A stretch of 35,115 bases of DNA from Clostridia bacterium (GCA_900769665.1 CAAGHL010000030.1:1-35115), one strand, 5' to 3'. Positions 15,609-23,911 are shown, counted from the first letter of the stretch. The notes: a model not told the origin generated them from the letters alone. Numbers and translations: made by a program.

Positions 15609-17432
15609 TTACTCCTCGGCGTTCTTCTTCGCCGATTTGTGTGCGGCGATGTGCGCCATAACCTTGTTTCGGTACTCCTCGTCCACATTGTCGGCGTCGT
15701 TGGCAATGACAAAACGAGTGTGGCGTTCGATGTGTATGTCGTGGTCGTCCACTTCCAACACGTGCGCATTGTCGATGTCGACGTTTTCCTTGTCGGCGCG
15801 GTTCATGTGCAGTTGCGCCATGTCTTGTGCCGCTTCCCAATTGCCGAAGCCCATCATGGCAAGCACCTTGGCTTTGTTTGCCTCGCTAAGCTTGCCGTCC
15901 TTGTCAGACAGTATGCCTGCGTTAAGCAAATCGAACACCATTGTTCTGCGTGTAGCAGGAGTGTCACTAAGCTCATTTTCCGTTTCAAACACCACGTCGT
16001 CGCTACCGATGTCGCATCCGCTGAAGTAAAACACTTCCGCACTGTTTTGACCGTCGGTGTAGCGCATCAAGCGAGAGTAGGATACAAACTGTTTGTACAA
16101 ACGCAAAATGCACTTGGCAAGCGCCTTGATACTTGCCTTTACGCTGTCGATACTGCTGGCAAGGCGTATGTCGTCTTGCTCGGCGATAAGTTGCAACGCC
16201 ACACCGCTTGTTACGTTGTCAGGCGTGGTACTGTTGCGTGCAAACTCCGACACGCCCGAGATGGTGACAAACTCCTGCAACAGACGGTCTTCCTCGTCGC
16301 CGAACTCCGACGGCACGTTGCCGCTGTCCATCAGTTGCGGTTTGACCGCGCCTTGGCGATACACCAATATTTTGCCCGGGGACAGTCCCTCTTCTTCCAA
16401 GTTGTCCGTGTCCACCGAGCCGTCCTCGACTGTCAGCACGCCCATTGCCAAGCGGTTGATAAACTCGTGTTTGCGGTTTTTCACGGCGTTGTAGGCACGT
16501 TGCACGGGGATAAGCCGCTCCACAATGCTTGCGCCCCAAAAACAACCCACTTGCTCGGCGGACGTTTGGCGGATAAAGGGGAAAATACGCTTGCCGTTGT
16601 CGCCAAGCACGTAGGGCAACGCTCCGCTGTACACAAGTTTGTCGCCCACCACAATTTCCAACTTTCCGTCGGGATTGTCGCCGTCGGGTTGGGTGTAGCG
16701 CTCGATGACAAGGGCTTGTCCTTGCTTGGTTTCCTGCGTGACCGACGGCACGGTGGAGTTGTACCCCAGTCCGCCCACACCGCTTGTAGCGTCGATGTTG
16801 AACACACGTACCGTTTCGCCCTTGACGTCCACGCCCCAACGAGTGGCAATCTCCGCAACGGAGTACACCTTAGCGTGTATCAGAGAGTTGCACTCGGCAA
16901 TGCTTTGGCACACGTTGCTGTCGGGGTAGATTTCAAAGGGCGAGCAAGCCGACACCGCCACGTCGCCGCCGTCGGAGTTGTCCCACGTCACTTTGTAAAA
17001 TGCCGTGCCGCACACCTCGCTCCACCCCGTAACTTGGCTCACCACGTCGGAAAGATGCGTCTTTTCCCGTGCGCTGTCAAGTATTTTTGTGGCAAGCTTG
17101 GCGGAATTAACGTCGCAATCGGTGTTGCTGAAGGAGCGCGCTATCGGACGAGGGCGCACGCGATTTAGCCTCGACAACCGCGTTTCCACAATAGGCGCAA
17201 TGTGGTTGTACACTTGCTTTTCCTGCCAAAAGTAGTACTTGTCCTCTTGCTCGATACTGCCGCGCGGACCGACTTGGCAATACTGGTTGCCCATGACAAA
17301 ATTCATGTTCAGTTGCCAACTCAGCTCGTAGGGACGGCGCATTTTTTGTCTTGCGGCAAAGTCCTGCTTAATATCCCTAACAACGTCGTCGGCGTACTGT
17401 TCGACTGCGGTCTTTTTGGTGTTTTTACTCAT
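15609..17432 (-). CDS. Phage portal protein (P22-like type)
   Basis: The 607-residue protein forms the dodecameric DNA channel at one capsid vertex. Its N terminus has the RRPYELSWQLNMNFVMGNQYC pattern followed by VYNHIAPIVETRLSRLNRVRP, characteristic of P22-type portals. A central WGASIVERLIPVQRAYNAVKNRK segment and a STTPDNVTSGVALQLIAEQDD segment correspond to the wing and stem. ATG 17432 is set by GGGAGGA just upstream and overlaps the stop of the preceding gene by 4 bases. The frame is uninterrupted. An antisense open frame of about 590 codons runs through this gene but is a codon-bias artefact. Confidence 0.88.
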   Translation of the reverse strand: MSKNTKKTAVEQYADDVVRDIKQDFAARQKMRRPYELSWQLNMNFVMGNQYCQVGPRGSIEQEDKYYFWQEKQVYNHIAPIVETRLSRLNRVRPRPIARSFSNTDCDVNSAKLATKILDSAREKTHLSDVVSQVTGWSEVCGTAFYKVTWDNSDGGDVAVSACSPFEIYPDSNVCQSIAECNSLIHAKVYSVAEIATRWGVDVKGETVRVFNIDATSGVGGLGYNSTVPSVTQETKQGQALVIERYTQPDGDNPDGKLEIVVGDKLVYSGALPYVLGDNGKRIFPFIRQTSAEQVGCFWGASIVERLIPVQRAYNAVKNRKHEFINRLAMGVLTVEDGSVDTDNLEEEGLSPGKILVYRQGAVKPQLMDSGNVPSEFGDEEDRLLQEFVTISGVSEFARNSTTPDNVTSGVALQLIAEQDDIRLASSIDSVKASIKALAKCILRLYKQFVSYSRLMRYTDGQNSAEVFYFSGCDIGSDDVVFETENELSDTPATRRTMVFDLLNAGILSDKDGKLSEANKAKVLAMMGFGNWEAAQDMAQLHMNRADKENVDIDNAHVLEVDDHDIHIERHTRFVIANDADNVDEEYRNKVMAHIAAHKSAKKNAEE

Positions 17433-17641
17433 AGTTCCTCCCTGTTTTCCATAGCTTTGCGTATAGAGTTTTTGGGGCTTTTGGGCACTCGCACGGCATT
17501 GAACGCACGTCCGAGCTTGTCCAAACAGTCTGCGCATAGGTACAGCGCCGATCCTCTACCCTTCAGCGGTACGGCGTACACCGCCTTGTTTCGGCAACCG
17601 ACCATGTCGCAACTTACCTTTGTGTTGATTTGTGATACCAT
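17429..17641 (-). CDS. Small Cys-rich (zinc-ribbon-like) phage-module protein
   Basis: The 70-residue protein has two cysteine pairs, CDMVGC near residue 11 and CADC near residue 37, spaced like a single zinc ribbon, with a basic C-terminal tail. AAGGAGG lies 6 bases before ATG 17641, and the stop overlaps the portal start (ATGA), so it is translated with the portal. I do not recognise a family. Possible roles are a packaging accessory or a small DNA- or RNA-binding regulator; nothing in the sequence decides this. Confidence 0.7.
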   Translation of the reverse strand: MVSQINTKVSCDMVGCRNKAVYAVPLKGRGSALYLCADCLDKLGRAFNAVRVPKSPKNSIRKAMENREEL

Positions 17642-17715
17642 TTTTGCCTCCTTGTAAAATATTTTTTTTGCCTTTCGCAATTGCAAACCGCAGGCGAATT
17701 TCGACTTTTTGTCCG

Positions 17716-18084
17716 CTACTCGTCCGCTTCCTCTATGCCGTCGCTCGCCTTGCCGTCCTCGCACAGTTTCAGTAGTTTCAACAGTCGCAATTTTTCCGCT
17801 TTCAACTGCTCGTCGGTCAGTTCCGACAAGTCGCCTATGTCGTCGGTCAGTTCGGCAAGTGCTTTCAGTGCACCGACATCGGGTTGCACGTACTTGGTGG
17901 ACACCTTGCGCTTAACAAGGGTCATTTCGCCGTCCACCACGGCAAACTCCTCCGTCTTTTCCTCGAAACTGTACCCCTTTGCCTTGCGCAACAGCACATC
18001 TTCCATCAACTTTTTGTAGTCGGTGCGCTCGGTGCGCTTTTCTTGCGCCGCACTTGCGTCGGATTTGTTGTTTTGTCTACTCAT
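17716..18084 (-). CDS. Small-terminase-like protein
   Basis: The 122-residue protein starts at ATG 18084, supported by GAAGAGG upstream. The segment VLLRKAKGYSFEEKTEEF followed by VKRKVSTKYVQPDVGALKALAEL resembles the core of a terminase-associated family in which a G-Y-x-(Y/F)-E-E motif precedes K-x-V-x-x-x-Y-x-x-P-D. The C-terminal half is a Leu/Lys/Glu helix. It overlaps the large-terminase stop by 8 bases. It follows the large subunit instead of preceding it, which is unusual. The function is inferred from this limited similarity and the position. Confidence 0.5.
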   Translation of the reverse strand: MSRQNNKSDASAAQEKRTERTDYKKLMEDVLLRKAKGYSFEEKTEEFAVVDGEMTLVKRKVSTKYVQPDVGALKALAELTDDIGDLSELTDEQLKAEKLRLLKLLKLCEDGKASDGIEEADE

Positions 18085-19492
18085 GTCGCCTCTTCTTTGC
18101 CAAGCGTTCCTTGTCACTTTGCACTGCGCTCAGCGTTTGTTTTCTCGCCGAAACCGCCCCTAGCGAGCACACGTAGTAGCGCAATTCGTCCATGGCGTGG
18201 TCGTCGCGCTTAACCGGCATGTCGTTGTCCGCCCACATATAGCCCTTTATTTCCCTAATCATGTTTACACAACTTGCAAAAATGTACAGTTTCGGTGCGC
18301 CCACAAGGGGTTTCAGCATGGCTTTGACCTTGTTTATGCCTGTGTACACGTCCTTGTTGACGCGCGTGTTGACGTTTAGTCCTTCTTCGGCAAACAGCTC
18401 GGCAACGCTTTTTTGTCCGTTTAGCGTGCGTTGGTTTGCCGCCGAGTCCATCAACGCTTCCACCCTGCCGAATTTGTCGGTATGCCAATTCAGCTCGGCG
18501 CAAATTTTCCTTATTTGCTCGGCGTGGTACTGCACGTCCCGTTTGGCTTCGTAGTGCTCCGCCACCACGTACACGTTGCCGTCAAAGTCCCGACAGTACC
18601 AGTGACAAGACAGCGGATTATTGAGCCCCGGGTCGATACTAAGCTTGTCTTGCCACTCCTCGGGCGGACAAAAGGGTTGCACGACATGCACCTGCGGATC
18701 GAACTCGGCATACACCAAGCCGCCGCATGCGCCGAAACGACCGTAACGCCTACTTTCGAGGCTATCCGCCGACATACTTTCACATAATGCGGCAACTTCC
18801 TTTTCCGACAAATACGGGTTGTCCGCCCACTCCATAAACTCGCACCAAACCTCGGGCGAGTTGTGCCGGTTGAGATATATCTCGTCGTACACCCACGTAA
18901 GTCCCTTTAGCGGCGTCATCGTGCCGAACAGGTGTCCGCCCCTGTCCAACACACGCATGCGGCACTCCTCGTAGATTTCCTCGGGCGGTTCCTCGTCAAA
19001 CCACACAAAGTCGAGGCTTGCGCCCTGAAACTTTGCCCGTCCCATCTCGCAACTCTTGAAGCCGATGTAGCTTGTGCCGCCGAAAACGTTTTTCAGCACT
19101 ATGTAGTCGATTACGCCGTACTCGGGGCTTTCCCTACTGCCGCTGACCATAACCACCTTGTCTATCCACCGCTTGTCGATGTAATCCAACACCTTCTTTT
19201 GCGCAACCTCACGCTGTACCTCACGCGACACGGACACCACCCAACACGCAACGTCGGGTTTGTTTTGGCGAAACGGATGTATGCCGCGCGCCAACCACAC
19301 AGTTTCCACCGCGCCGCACTCCGTCTTGCCGCTACGATTGCCGCCAAATACCCAACGGTTTTTTTTCAAGCACTTGTGAAACGCCATTTGCTTTTGGTGC
19401 ACTTTGCCCTTGTTGTAGCGGCTTAGCTTGCTTTGCCGTCGTCGCTTTTGCTCGCACTCGATGCGATGTATTTTGTTGACAATTTCTATCAT
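18077..19492 (-). CDS. Terminase large subunit
   Basis: The 471-residue protein is the DNA-packaging motor ATPase and nuclease. The ATPase domain has Walker A GGNRSGKT (residues 50-57) and Walker B DFVWFDEE (161-168). A T-M-T-P coupling motif follows at 191-194. The RNase H-like nuclease domain keeps its acidic residues: D287 in SIDPGLNNP, D349 in EALMDSAANQ and D431/D435 in DHAMDELRYY. The motor therefore looks intact. A GGAGCG site precedes ATG 19492. No promoter close to consensus is seen in the 258 bases between it and the divergent SH3 gene, only a weak TTTGCA-17-TTATGT pair. Confidence 0.92.
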   Translation of the reverse strand: MIEIVNKIHRIECEQKRRRQSKLSRYNKGKVHQKQMAFHKCLKKNRWVFGGNRSGKTECGAVETVWLARGIHPFRQNKPDVACWVVSVSREVQREVAQKKVLDYIDKRWIDKVVMVSGSRESPEYGVIDYIVLKNVFGGTSYIGFKSCEMGRAKFQGASLDFVWFDEEPPEEIYEECRMRVLDRGGHLFGTMTPLKGLTWVYDEIYLNRHNSPEVWCEFMEWADNPYLSEKEVAALCESMSADSLESRRYGRFGACGGLVYAEFDPQVHVVQPFCPPEEWQDKLSIDPGLNNPLSCHWYCRDFDGNVYVVAEHYEAKRDVQYHAEQIRKICAELNWHTDKFGRVEALMDSAANQRTLNGQKSVAELFAEEGLNVNTRVNKDVYTGINKVKAMLKPLVGAPKLYIFASCVNMIREIKGYMWADNDMPVKRDDHAMDELRYYVCSLGAVSARKQTLSAVQSDKERLAKKRRHE

Positions 19493-19737
19493 TTTCGCTC
19501 CGTTTGTTTGTCGCTAGACTTCGCACGCAACGCCCGTTTGCGCCAAACCGATGTTTGCTTACATCGCCAACGGCACGCAACGCCGACGCACAATGCGGTT
19601 TGCCGACGATATGCGCAGGTCCTTTTTCTTAATATTCCCCCACAAAAGACATAACCCGCCAAAAAACTCCCTGCAAAAAGAGTTATCATAAAACAAAACG
19701 CCGATTGGTTGGCTAGGCGCGCAACACAACTACAACG

Positions 19738-19742
19738 GGAGG
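19738..19742 (+). promoter_or_regulatory. Shine-Dalgarno site pointing to an ACG start
   Basis: GGAGG at 19738-19742 stands 8 bases before ACG 19751, the codon that would begin a perfect signal peptide (KKLACFATIALLLAY). No ATG is in frame nearby. TTG 19709 and GTG 19742 are in frame but have no Shine-Dalgarno sequence at a workable distance. Confidence 0.55.
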
Positions 19743-19750
19743 TGGCGACA

Positions 19751-20500
19751 ACGAAAAAGCTTGCTTGTTTTGCGACAATTGCATTACTGTTGGCATACGT
19801 AACCTTTGCCGTCGTCGCCGCGCCTACTTGCGCCGTTGCCGAAACCTCCGAGTGGGTGCGCGTTGTGGACGAGGGCGTGTTTTTGTACGCCAACAACTAC
19901 TCGTCCAAGGTGGTTTGTATTCTGGAGAAGTCCTACTACTTACAGGTAATCTCCGAAGCGGACACCATGCTTTTTGTCACCATAATGGGTACAAACTCCG
20001 CCTTCCCTGCCATTAGCGGTTACGTGTGGACAAGCCAAGTCAAAAAATGCAAAACCGCACCGCAAACGCCCTACTATCCGACGGAAACCGTCACCGTCGA
20101 CACCGATTCCGCCGCCGTCAAACTTTCACCCGTTCCGTCTGCCGAAACGTTGGTAGTAGCTACAAATACGCAACGTTTAAGTTACTACGGACAAATAATT
20201 TCCTACGGCGAAACTTGGTACTACGTGTACTACGGCGGCAAATTCGGCTACGTCCGCGCGCAAAGCGTAACTTCACCCAACGTGTCGCCACACCCCACGC
20301 CGATGGAAACGACCACGCCCGTTGTCAACCCAACTCCCACCGAACCCGAGCCGCAACCCGAGGAACCGACAAAGACAACTGGTGCGGAGATTGTACTTAT
20401 CGTGTTTGTGGTACTGCTTGCCGTAGGTCTTGCGCTTGCCGTGATACTGCCCGGCAACACCAACAAACGCAAAAACAACGTGTTTGACCAAGATATTTGA
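19751..20500 (+). CDS. Membrane-anchored SH3-repeat protein inside the capsid module
   Basis: The product (about 249 residues) has an N-terminal signal peptide ending near PTCAVA, and two SH3b-like domains (from SEWVRVVDEGVFLYANNYSSKVV and from VTVDTDSAAVKLSPVPSAETLVV). It then has a Pro/Thr/Glu-rich linker and one membrane helix (EIVLIVFVVLLAVGLALAVIL) with a basic cytoplasmic tail. It would sit on the outer face of the membrane and may bind peptidoglycan. It is opposite in strand to the phage genes, lying between terminase and the sigma-like regulator. Its build matches the larger protein at 21806-23731. The start is uncertain (ACG 19751, or TTG 19709 without a ribosome site). Confidence 0.7.
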   Translation, partial: TKKLACFATIALLLAYVTFAVVAAPTCAVAETSEWVRVVDEGVFLYANNYSSKVVCILEKSYYLQVISEADTMLFVTIMGTNSAFPAISGYVWTSQVKKCKTAPQTPYYPTETVTVDTDSAAVKLSPVPSAETLVVATNTQRLSYYGQIISYGETWYYVYYGGKFGYVRAQSVTSPNVSPHPTPMETTTPVVNPTPTEPEPQPEEPTKTTGAEIVLIVFVVLLAVGLALAVILPGNTNKRKNNVFDQDI

Positions 20501-20602
20501 CAGGGCAAGTCGGCAAAACCGCCATAGTGTTACAAACGCCGCCACGCAAAACGTCGGCAAACCGAGAAAGCCGCACAACCGTGCGCAATTTGGTTGCTAC
20601 GC

Positions 20603-21181
20603 CTAGTTTTTTGCGCCGTTGTACTGCATTGCCAACCCCACCGAGGACAAATCCGGCTTGAACACCGTGCGTTTGCCGTGCGCCGTTTCCACCACAGTGC
20701 GAGTGAGAGGTATGTCGCCGAACTCGGTAATCACCCATTCCTTTGTCACGCCGTTGTCGGCAAGCTTGTCGACAAGCGTTTTGCGTGCTCGGCGCAACTT
20801 GCGATACACCGTGGACACCGACGTACCGAACTTGTCGGCAATAGTTTGCGGATGAATATGCTTGAAACACAACTCCACAATCAGTCTGTACTGCGACCGT
20901 GGCATTTCGTCGACGGTCTTTTTTACACGTGCGACAAACGTGCGACACATATCTCGCTTGTCCAAGCACTCGTTTATTTTGCTTAGTTGCACGTTGGTTT
21001 CGCCGTGCCCGTCCCCTGACAAAAATGCACTCATCGCCATACTGCGTGCCATTTCCAAGTACATTTCCGAGCATTTATTCAATGCCAAAGGTAATTGCAA
21101 TACAAACAATTCAAAACTGTATTTTTCGCTCAATTTACGTTCCTCCCGTATGGATTTCTCGTTTTTGTAACTTCGACGCAT
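20603..21181 (-). CDS. Sigma-70 region-4-like regulator (ArpU/late-control type)
   Basis: The product is about 192 residues from ATG 21181. The central segment MPRSQYRLIVELCFKHIHPQTIADKFGTSVSTVYRKLRRARKTLVDKL (about residues 93-140) is a helix-turn-helix of the sigma-region-4 type. Region 2 of a full sigma factor is not evident, so it resembles phage late-gene activators more than a complete sigma factor. The N-terminal 90 residues are helical. In-frame ATGs at 21220 and 21262 would extend it, but no start has a good Shine-Dalgarno sequence; 21181 is chosen because the upstream extension runs through a repeated regulatory motif. It is the first minus-strand gene of the module and probably controls it (inference). 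Confidence 0.7.
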   Translation of the reverse strand: MRRSYKNEKSIREERKLSEKYSFELFVLQLPLALNKCSEMYLEMARSMAMSAFLSGDGHGETNVQLSKINECLDKRDMCRTFVARVKKTVDEMPRSQYRLIVELCFKHIHPQTIADKFGTSVSTVYRKLRRARKTLVDKLADNGVTKEWVITEFGDIPLTRTVVETAHGKRTVFKPDLSSVGLAMQYNGAKN

Positions 21182-21225
21182 AGCGTCGGCATATAGTGGT
21201 ACTGCCAAACGACAGCGCATTACAT

Positions 21226-21426
21226 GCAGTGATATTTGCGCAAGCGCAAGTGAAATTACCATGTAGTGATATTACTGCGTAGTGTTATTTGCACCACGTG
21301 CAAGTTGAGGACATTTATTGCCACGTGCAACTACGACAACCGCAACTTGCATTCACGCAAACATCACCGGTGCCCTATGCAAATACTTCTACGCACAAAA
21401 CACTGCGCATTGCGCAATATCACTAC
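21226..21426. repeat. Cluster of AGTGATATT-type motifs upstream of the regulator
   Basis: Copies of a G(T/C)AGTG(A/T)TATT motif occur at 21226-21244, 21263-21280 and 21279-21296 on the plus strand, and at 21411-21426 inverted (GTAGTGATATTGCGCA read on the minus strand). A weaker inverted copy is at 21393-21408. Two CACGTGCAA repeats (21296-21304, 21322-21330) lie between them. The cluster separates the regulator start from its likely promoter and looks like an operator array. Confidence 0.6.
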
Positions 21427-21464
21427 AAAGGTCGCACCGACGTTCTTCGTCGCGATTCTGCATT

Positions 21465-21491
21465 ATTGTACCAATTGAAATGCGACAACAG
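21465..21491 (-). promoter_or_regulatory. Possible extended -10 promoter of the regulator gene
   Basis: On the minus strand TGGTACAAT (TACAAT at 21465-21470) is an extended -10 element; only weak -35 candidates (AACTGT about 17 bases upstream) precede it. Transcription would give a leader of about 280 bases containing the AGTGATATT motifs. Confidence 0.4.
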
Positions 21492-21643
21492 TTTGTCAGC
21501 GTTTAATTTTTATTCACGAGAATCTTGACGAGTTTTCACATGTTTTGTCGAAACAAAACGCTTGCTTTGTTTGCAACCCACCGAAAAACACCCAAACTTG
21601 CCGCAAAAATTGAGTAAAATCAAGAAATTGTAGGGCAAAAACG

Positions 21644-21672
21644 TTGAAAAAAACGCCACTATTTGATATAAT
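21644..21672 (+). promoter_or_regulatory. Promoter of the 21806 gene
   Basis: TTGAAA (21644-21649), 17 bases, TATAAT (21667-21672). The leader of about 125 bases contains small hairpins (GTCG/CGAC near 21690 and GTGCC/GGCAC near 21760-21775) before AAAGGAAA and ATG 21806. Confidence 0.8.
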
Positions 21673-21805
21673 ACATAAATAGAGATAGTGTCGGTATACG
21701 ACGCTGCCGAAACATAACACGCAAAATACACAAACTACTTAATAATCAAACAATGACAGCGTGCCTATTTGGCACCCACTGCCGTCCTAAAAAAGGAAAC
21801 ACGAG

Positions 21806-23731
21806 ATGAAAGCAAAATTCAGTTTAGCAATATGTATAGTGTTGTTGGCTTCTTTGCTTTGCGCGGTTGCATTGCCGTTTGCGGCAAGCACCGTAGCATA
21901 CGCCGAAGAAAGCCACGACATATACTTCATTGATCCGACTGCGGTTGCCGTTGTTGGCAACTACTTGTTTGTGTCGGACAACGTGGACGACAACACCAAA
22001 GGCATTGTGTGGCGTTTTACGCTTAATGCCGACGGCGTGCCGACCGCAGGCAAACAAACAGACATCGAAGGCGGACGTATAAACGGCTTGTCCGGCTCGT
22101 CCATCAGCCTGTCCGACCAAGACAACGTAATCGGCTCGCTGTACGTAATACGCAAAAACGAAGCGGTACTGTACGACGTGGCAAGCGACGGCACACTGAC
22201 AGCCAACGCCAAGGCATACACCAACGTCAAGCCCACCGCCGAGGAAACGCTCGTCGACGCTTGCGCGGCAATGTACGACACCAACAGTAACATCGCCTAC
22301 CTTACGGACACGATGTACGTACTTGACCCGCTCCGCGACAAGTTTACCAAGACAATCAACAACATCGCAAACAGCCAAGCAATGTTTTACAGCAACAACA
22401 ATCTGTACTACATTGCCAACGGAACTCTTGCCAACTTGTACGTGCCGGAATTGCAACCGCAAGCGGTGACGATAAACAACCTAGGCGACTTCAAACCGCG
22501 CGACGGTTTCGAGTTTACCGATACAAGCAACAAAACGACGTTGGCACTGTACAACGACAAGCAAATCGTATTTTTGGAGCAAAAGGGCAACGCATACGAG
22601 CCCTACGGCACTGCCGACACGTGGGACGACATCACTAAGCTTCACCCGGAAGTAAACGACCTACGCATCATCGACGTTGCTACCACCGCAAGCACGCTGT
22701 ACATACTGGACAGCAACAACCAAGTGTACATGTACAACAAGGAGTCGGCTTCCGCCAAGGCAGTAATTGCAACGTCGGGCGACAACCCCGTGTACATCGG
22801 TAGCGAAACGGTCAGCCAAGCCATCCCCACGGATATTACGTCATTCAAGCTTGCACGCTCCACGGGTTACCCGACCAACATTGTGTACCGCACCACCGAC
22901 GAAAACGTCAGCATACCGCAAGTATACAAAAAGTACACCGATACTTTCATCATTTTGGAGTACGACGGAAGCCACAACTGCCCCTACTACTACGTACTTA
23001 TCGGGGATCAGTTCGGTTGGGTAATGAAGTCCGACGGCGTAACCGTGCCGGAAAACGACGACAAAATCAGCATTATTTCCTCCAACGTAAACGACAATGT
23101 GGAGTTGAAAGCAAAACTTGTCACCCTCGGCAATGTGTACGTATACAGTATGCCGTTTGACGGAGATGGTTCCTCCACCACCGTGTTTACGCAAAGTGCG
23201 CAAAACATGCAGGAAGTAAAGCTGTTGCAAACCTTCAAGCAAGTGAAGGAAACGGAAACGATAGATTGGTTCCTGATTTCCTTTACGCGCGACAACACAA
23301 CGACCAAAGGATTTGTCAAGAAGAGCGACCTAGGCTACTTTACCGTAGACCAACACAGCGTAATCGGTAGCGAGGTGCAACGCGCCAACTTGAAGATAAA
23401 CGCAACGTTGTTTGAGGCAGTGACCGTATACGCCACTCGCGACATGGAAAAAGGCTCGGAATTGTACAACGAAAAGGGCGAAATCGTCCGCTTGTACTCG
23501 GGCGACCGCGTATTTTTGCTAGGCACGTCCGACGACGGACTTGCGGCGGAAATCTGCATACTGCACAACGACAACACCGCCGACTACGGTTGGATAGAGG
23601 CTAACCGCCTTGTCAACATCAACGCCATTACTGCCAACACCATTGCCGGTCTAAGCTTCCTAGGCGGCGCAATACTGCTGGCGATACTGCTGTTTGTGGT
23701 GTTCCGCATAAAGAAAAAACGCACAGTGTAA
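21806..23731 (+). CDS. Large surface protein: propeller-like N terminus, SH3-like repeats, C-terminal anchor
   Basis: The 641-residue protein has a signal peptide (residues 1 to about 34, ending VAYAEE). A strand-rich region to about residue 335 follows with repeated units such as VAVVGNYLFVSDNVDDNTKGIVWRF, STLYILDSNNQVYMYN and NNLYYIANGTLANLYV, suggesting a beta-propeller. Three SH3-like segments follow, around residues 350-415, 430-515 and 530-607. One membrane helix (near 610-633) and a basic tail RIKKKRTV end it. It would be anchored in the membrane facing the wall. It has its own consensus promoter and terminator. It shares the signal-SH3-anchor plan with the protein at 19751-20500 on the other side of the regulator. 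Function unknown. Confidence 0.8.
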   Translation: MKAKFSLAICIVLLASLLCAVALPFAASTVAYAEESHDIYFIDPTAVAVVGNYLFVSDNVDDNTKGIVWRFTLNADGVPTAGKQTDIEGGRINGLSGSSISLSDQDNVIGSLYVIRKNEAVLYDVASDGTLTANAKAYTNVKPTAEETLVDACAAMYDTNSNIAYLTDTMYVLDPLRDKFTKTINNIANSQAMFYSNNNLYYIANGTLANLYVPELQPQAVTINNLGDFKPRDGFEFTDTSNKTTLALYNDKQIVFLEQKGNAYEPYGTADTWDDITKLHPEVNDLRIIDVATTASTLYILDSNNQVYMYNKESASAKAVIATSGDNPVYIGSETVSQAIPTDITSFKLARSTGYPTNIVYRTTDENVSIPQVYKKYTDTFIILEYDGSHNCPYYYVLIGDQFGWVMKSDGVTVPENDDKISIISSNVNDNVELKAKLVTLGNVYVYSMPFDGDGSSTTVFTQSAQNMQEVKLLQTFKQVKETETIDWFLISFTRDNTTTKGFVKKSDLGYFTVDQHSVIGSEVQRANLKINATLFEAVTVYATRDMEKGSELYNEKGEIVRLYSGDRVFLLGTSDDGLAAEICILHNDNTADYGWIEANRLVNINAITANTIAGLSFLGGAILLAILLFVVFRIKKKRTV

Positions 23732-23763
23732 ACCAAATAAACAAAACAAAAATCAATATAAAG

Positions 23764-23827
23764 ACTGTCGCATACGACAAGCCGCAAGCAAACCTTGCCA
23801 AGCTAGCCTATGCGACAGTTTTTTTTT
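23764..23827 (+). terminator. Intrinsic terminator after the large surface protein gene
   Basis: ACTGTCGCATA (23764-23774) pairs perfectly with TATGCGACAGT (23809-23819), followed by nine Ts. The loop is 34 bases. Confidence 0.85.
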
Positions 23828-23911
23828 GTTAAAACTCCACTGCCGTTGCCAACTTTTTGCGCACACACACTGCCACAAAGGCGGCAACAACGGCAAACTC
23901 AAATCTCAATG

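Noticed and set aside
15390..17168. 592-codon open frame on the plus strand
   Set aside because: It is antisense to the portal and scaffold genes and has no ribosome site. The absence of stops follows from the codon choice of the real genes, and the translation (many His, Val, Arg, Cys) is not protein-like.
20397..21074. 225-codon open frame on the minus strand
   Set aside because: Overlaps the sigma-like gene in another frame and runs into the antisense of the SH3 gene; no motif or ribosome site.
10069..21805. Integrase, attachment sites, tRNA target or flanking direct repeats for the capsid module
   Set aside because: I looked at both borders and saw no recombinase gene, tRNA or convincing direct repeat; a short repeat could escape reading by eye.
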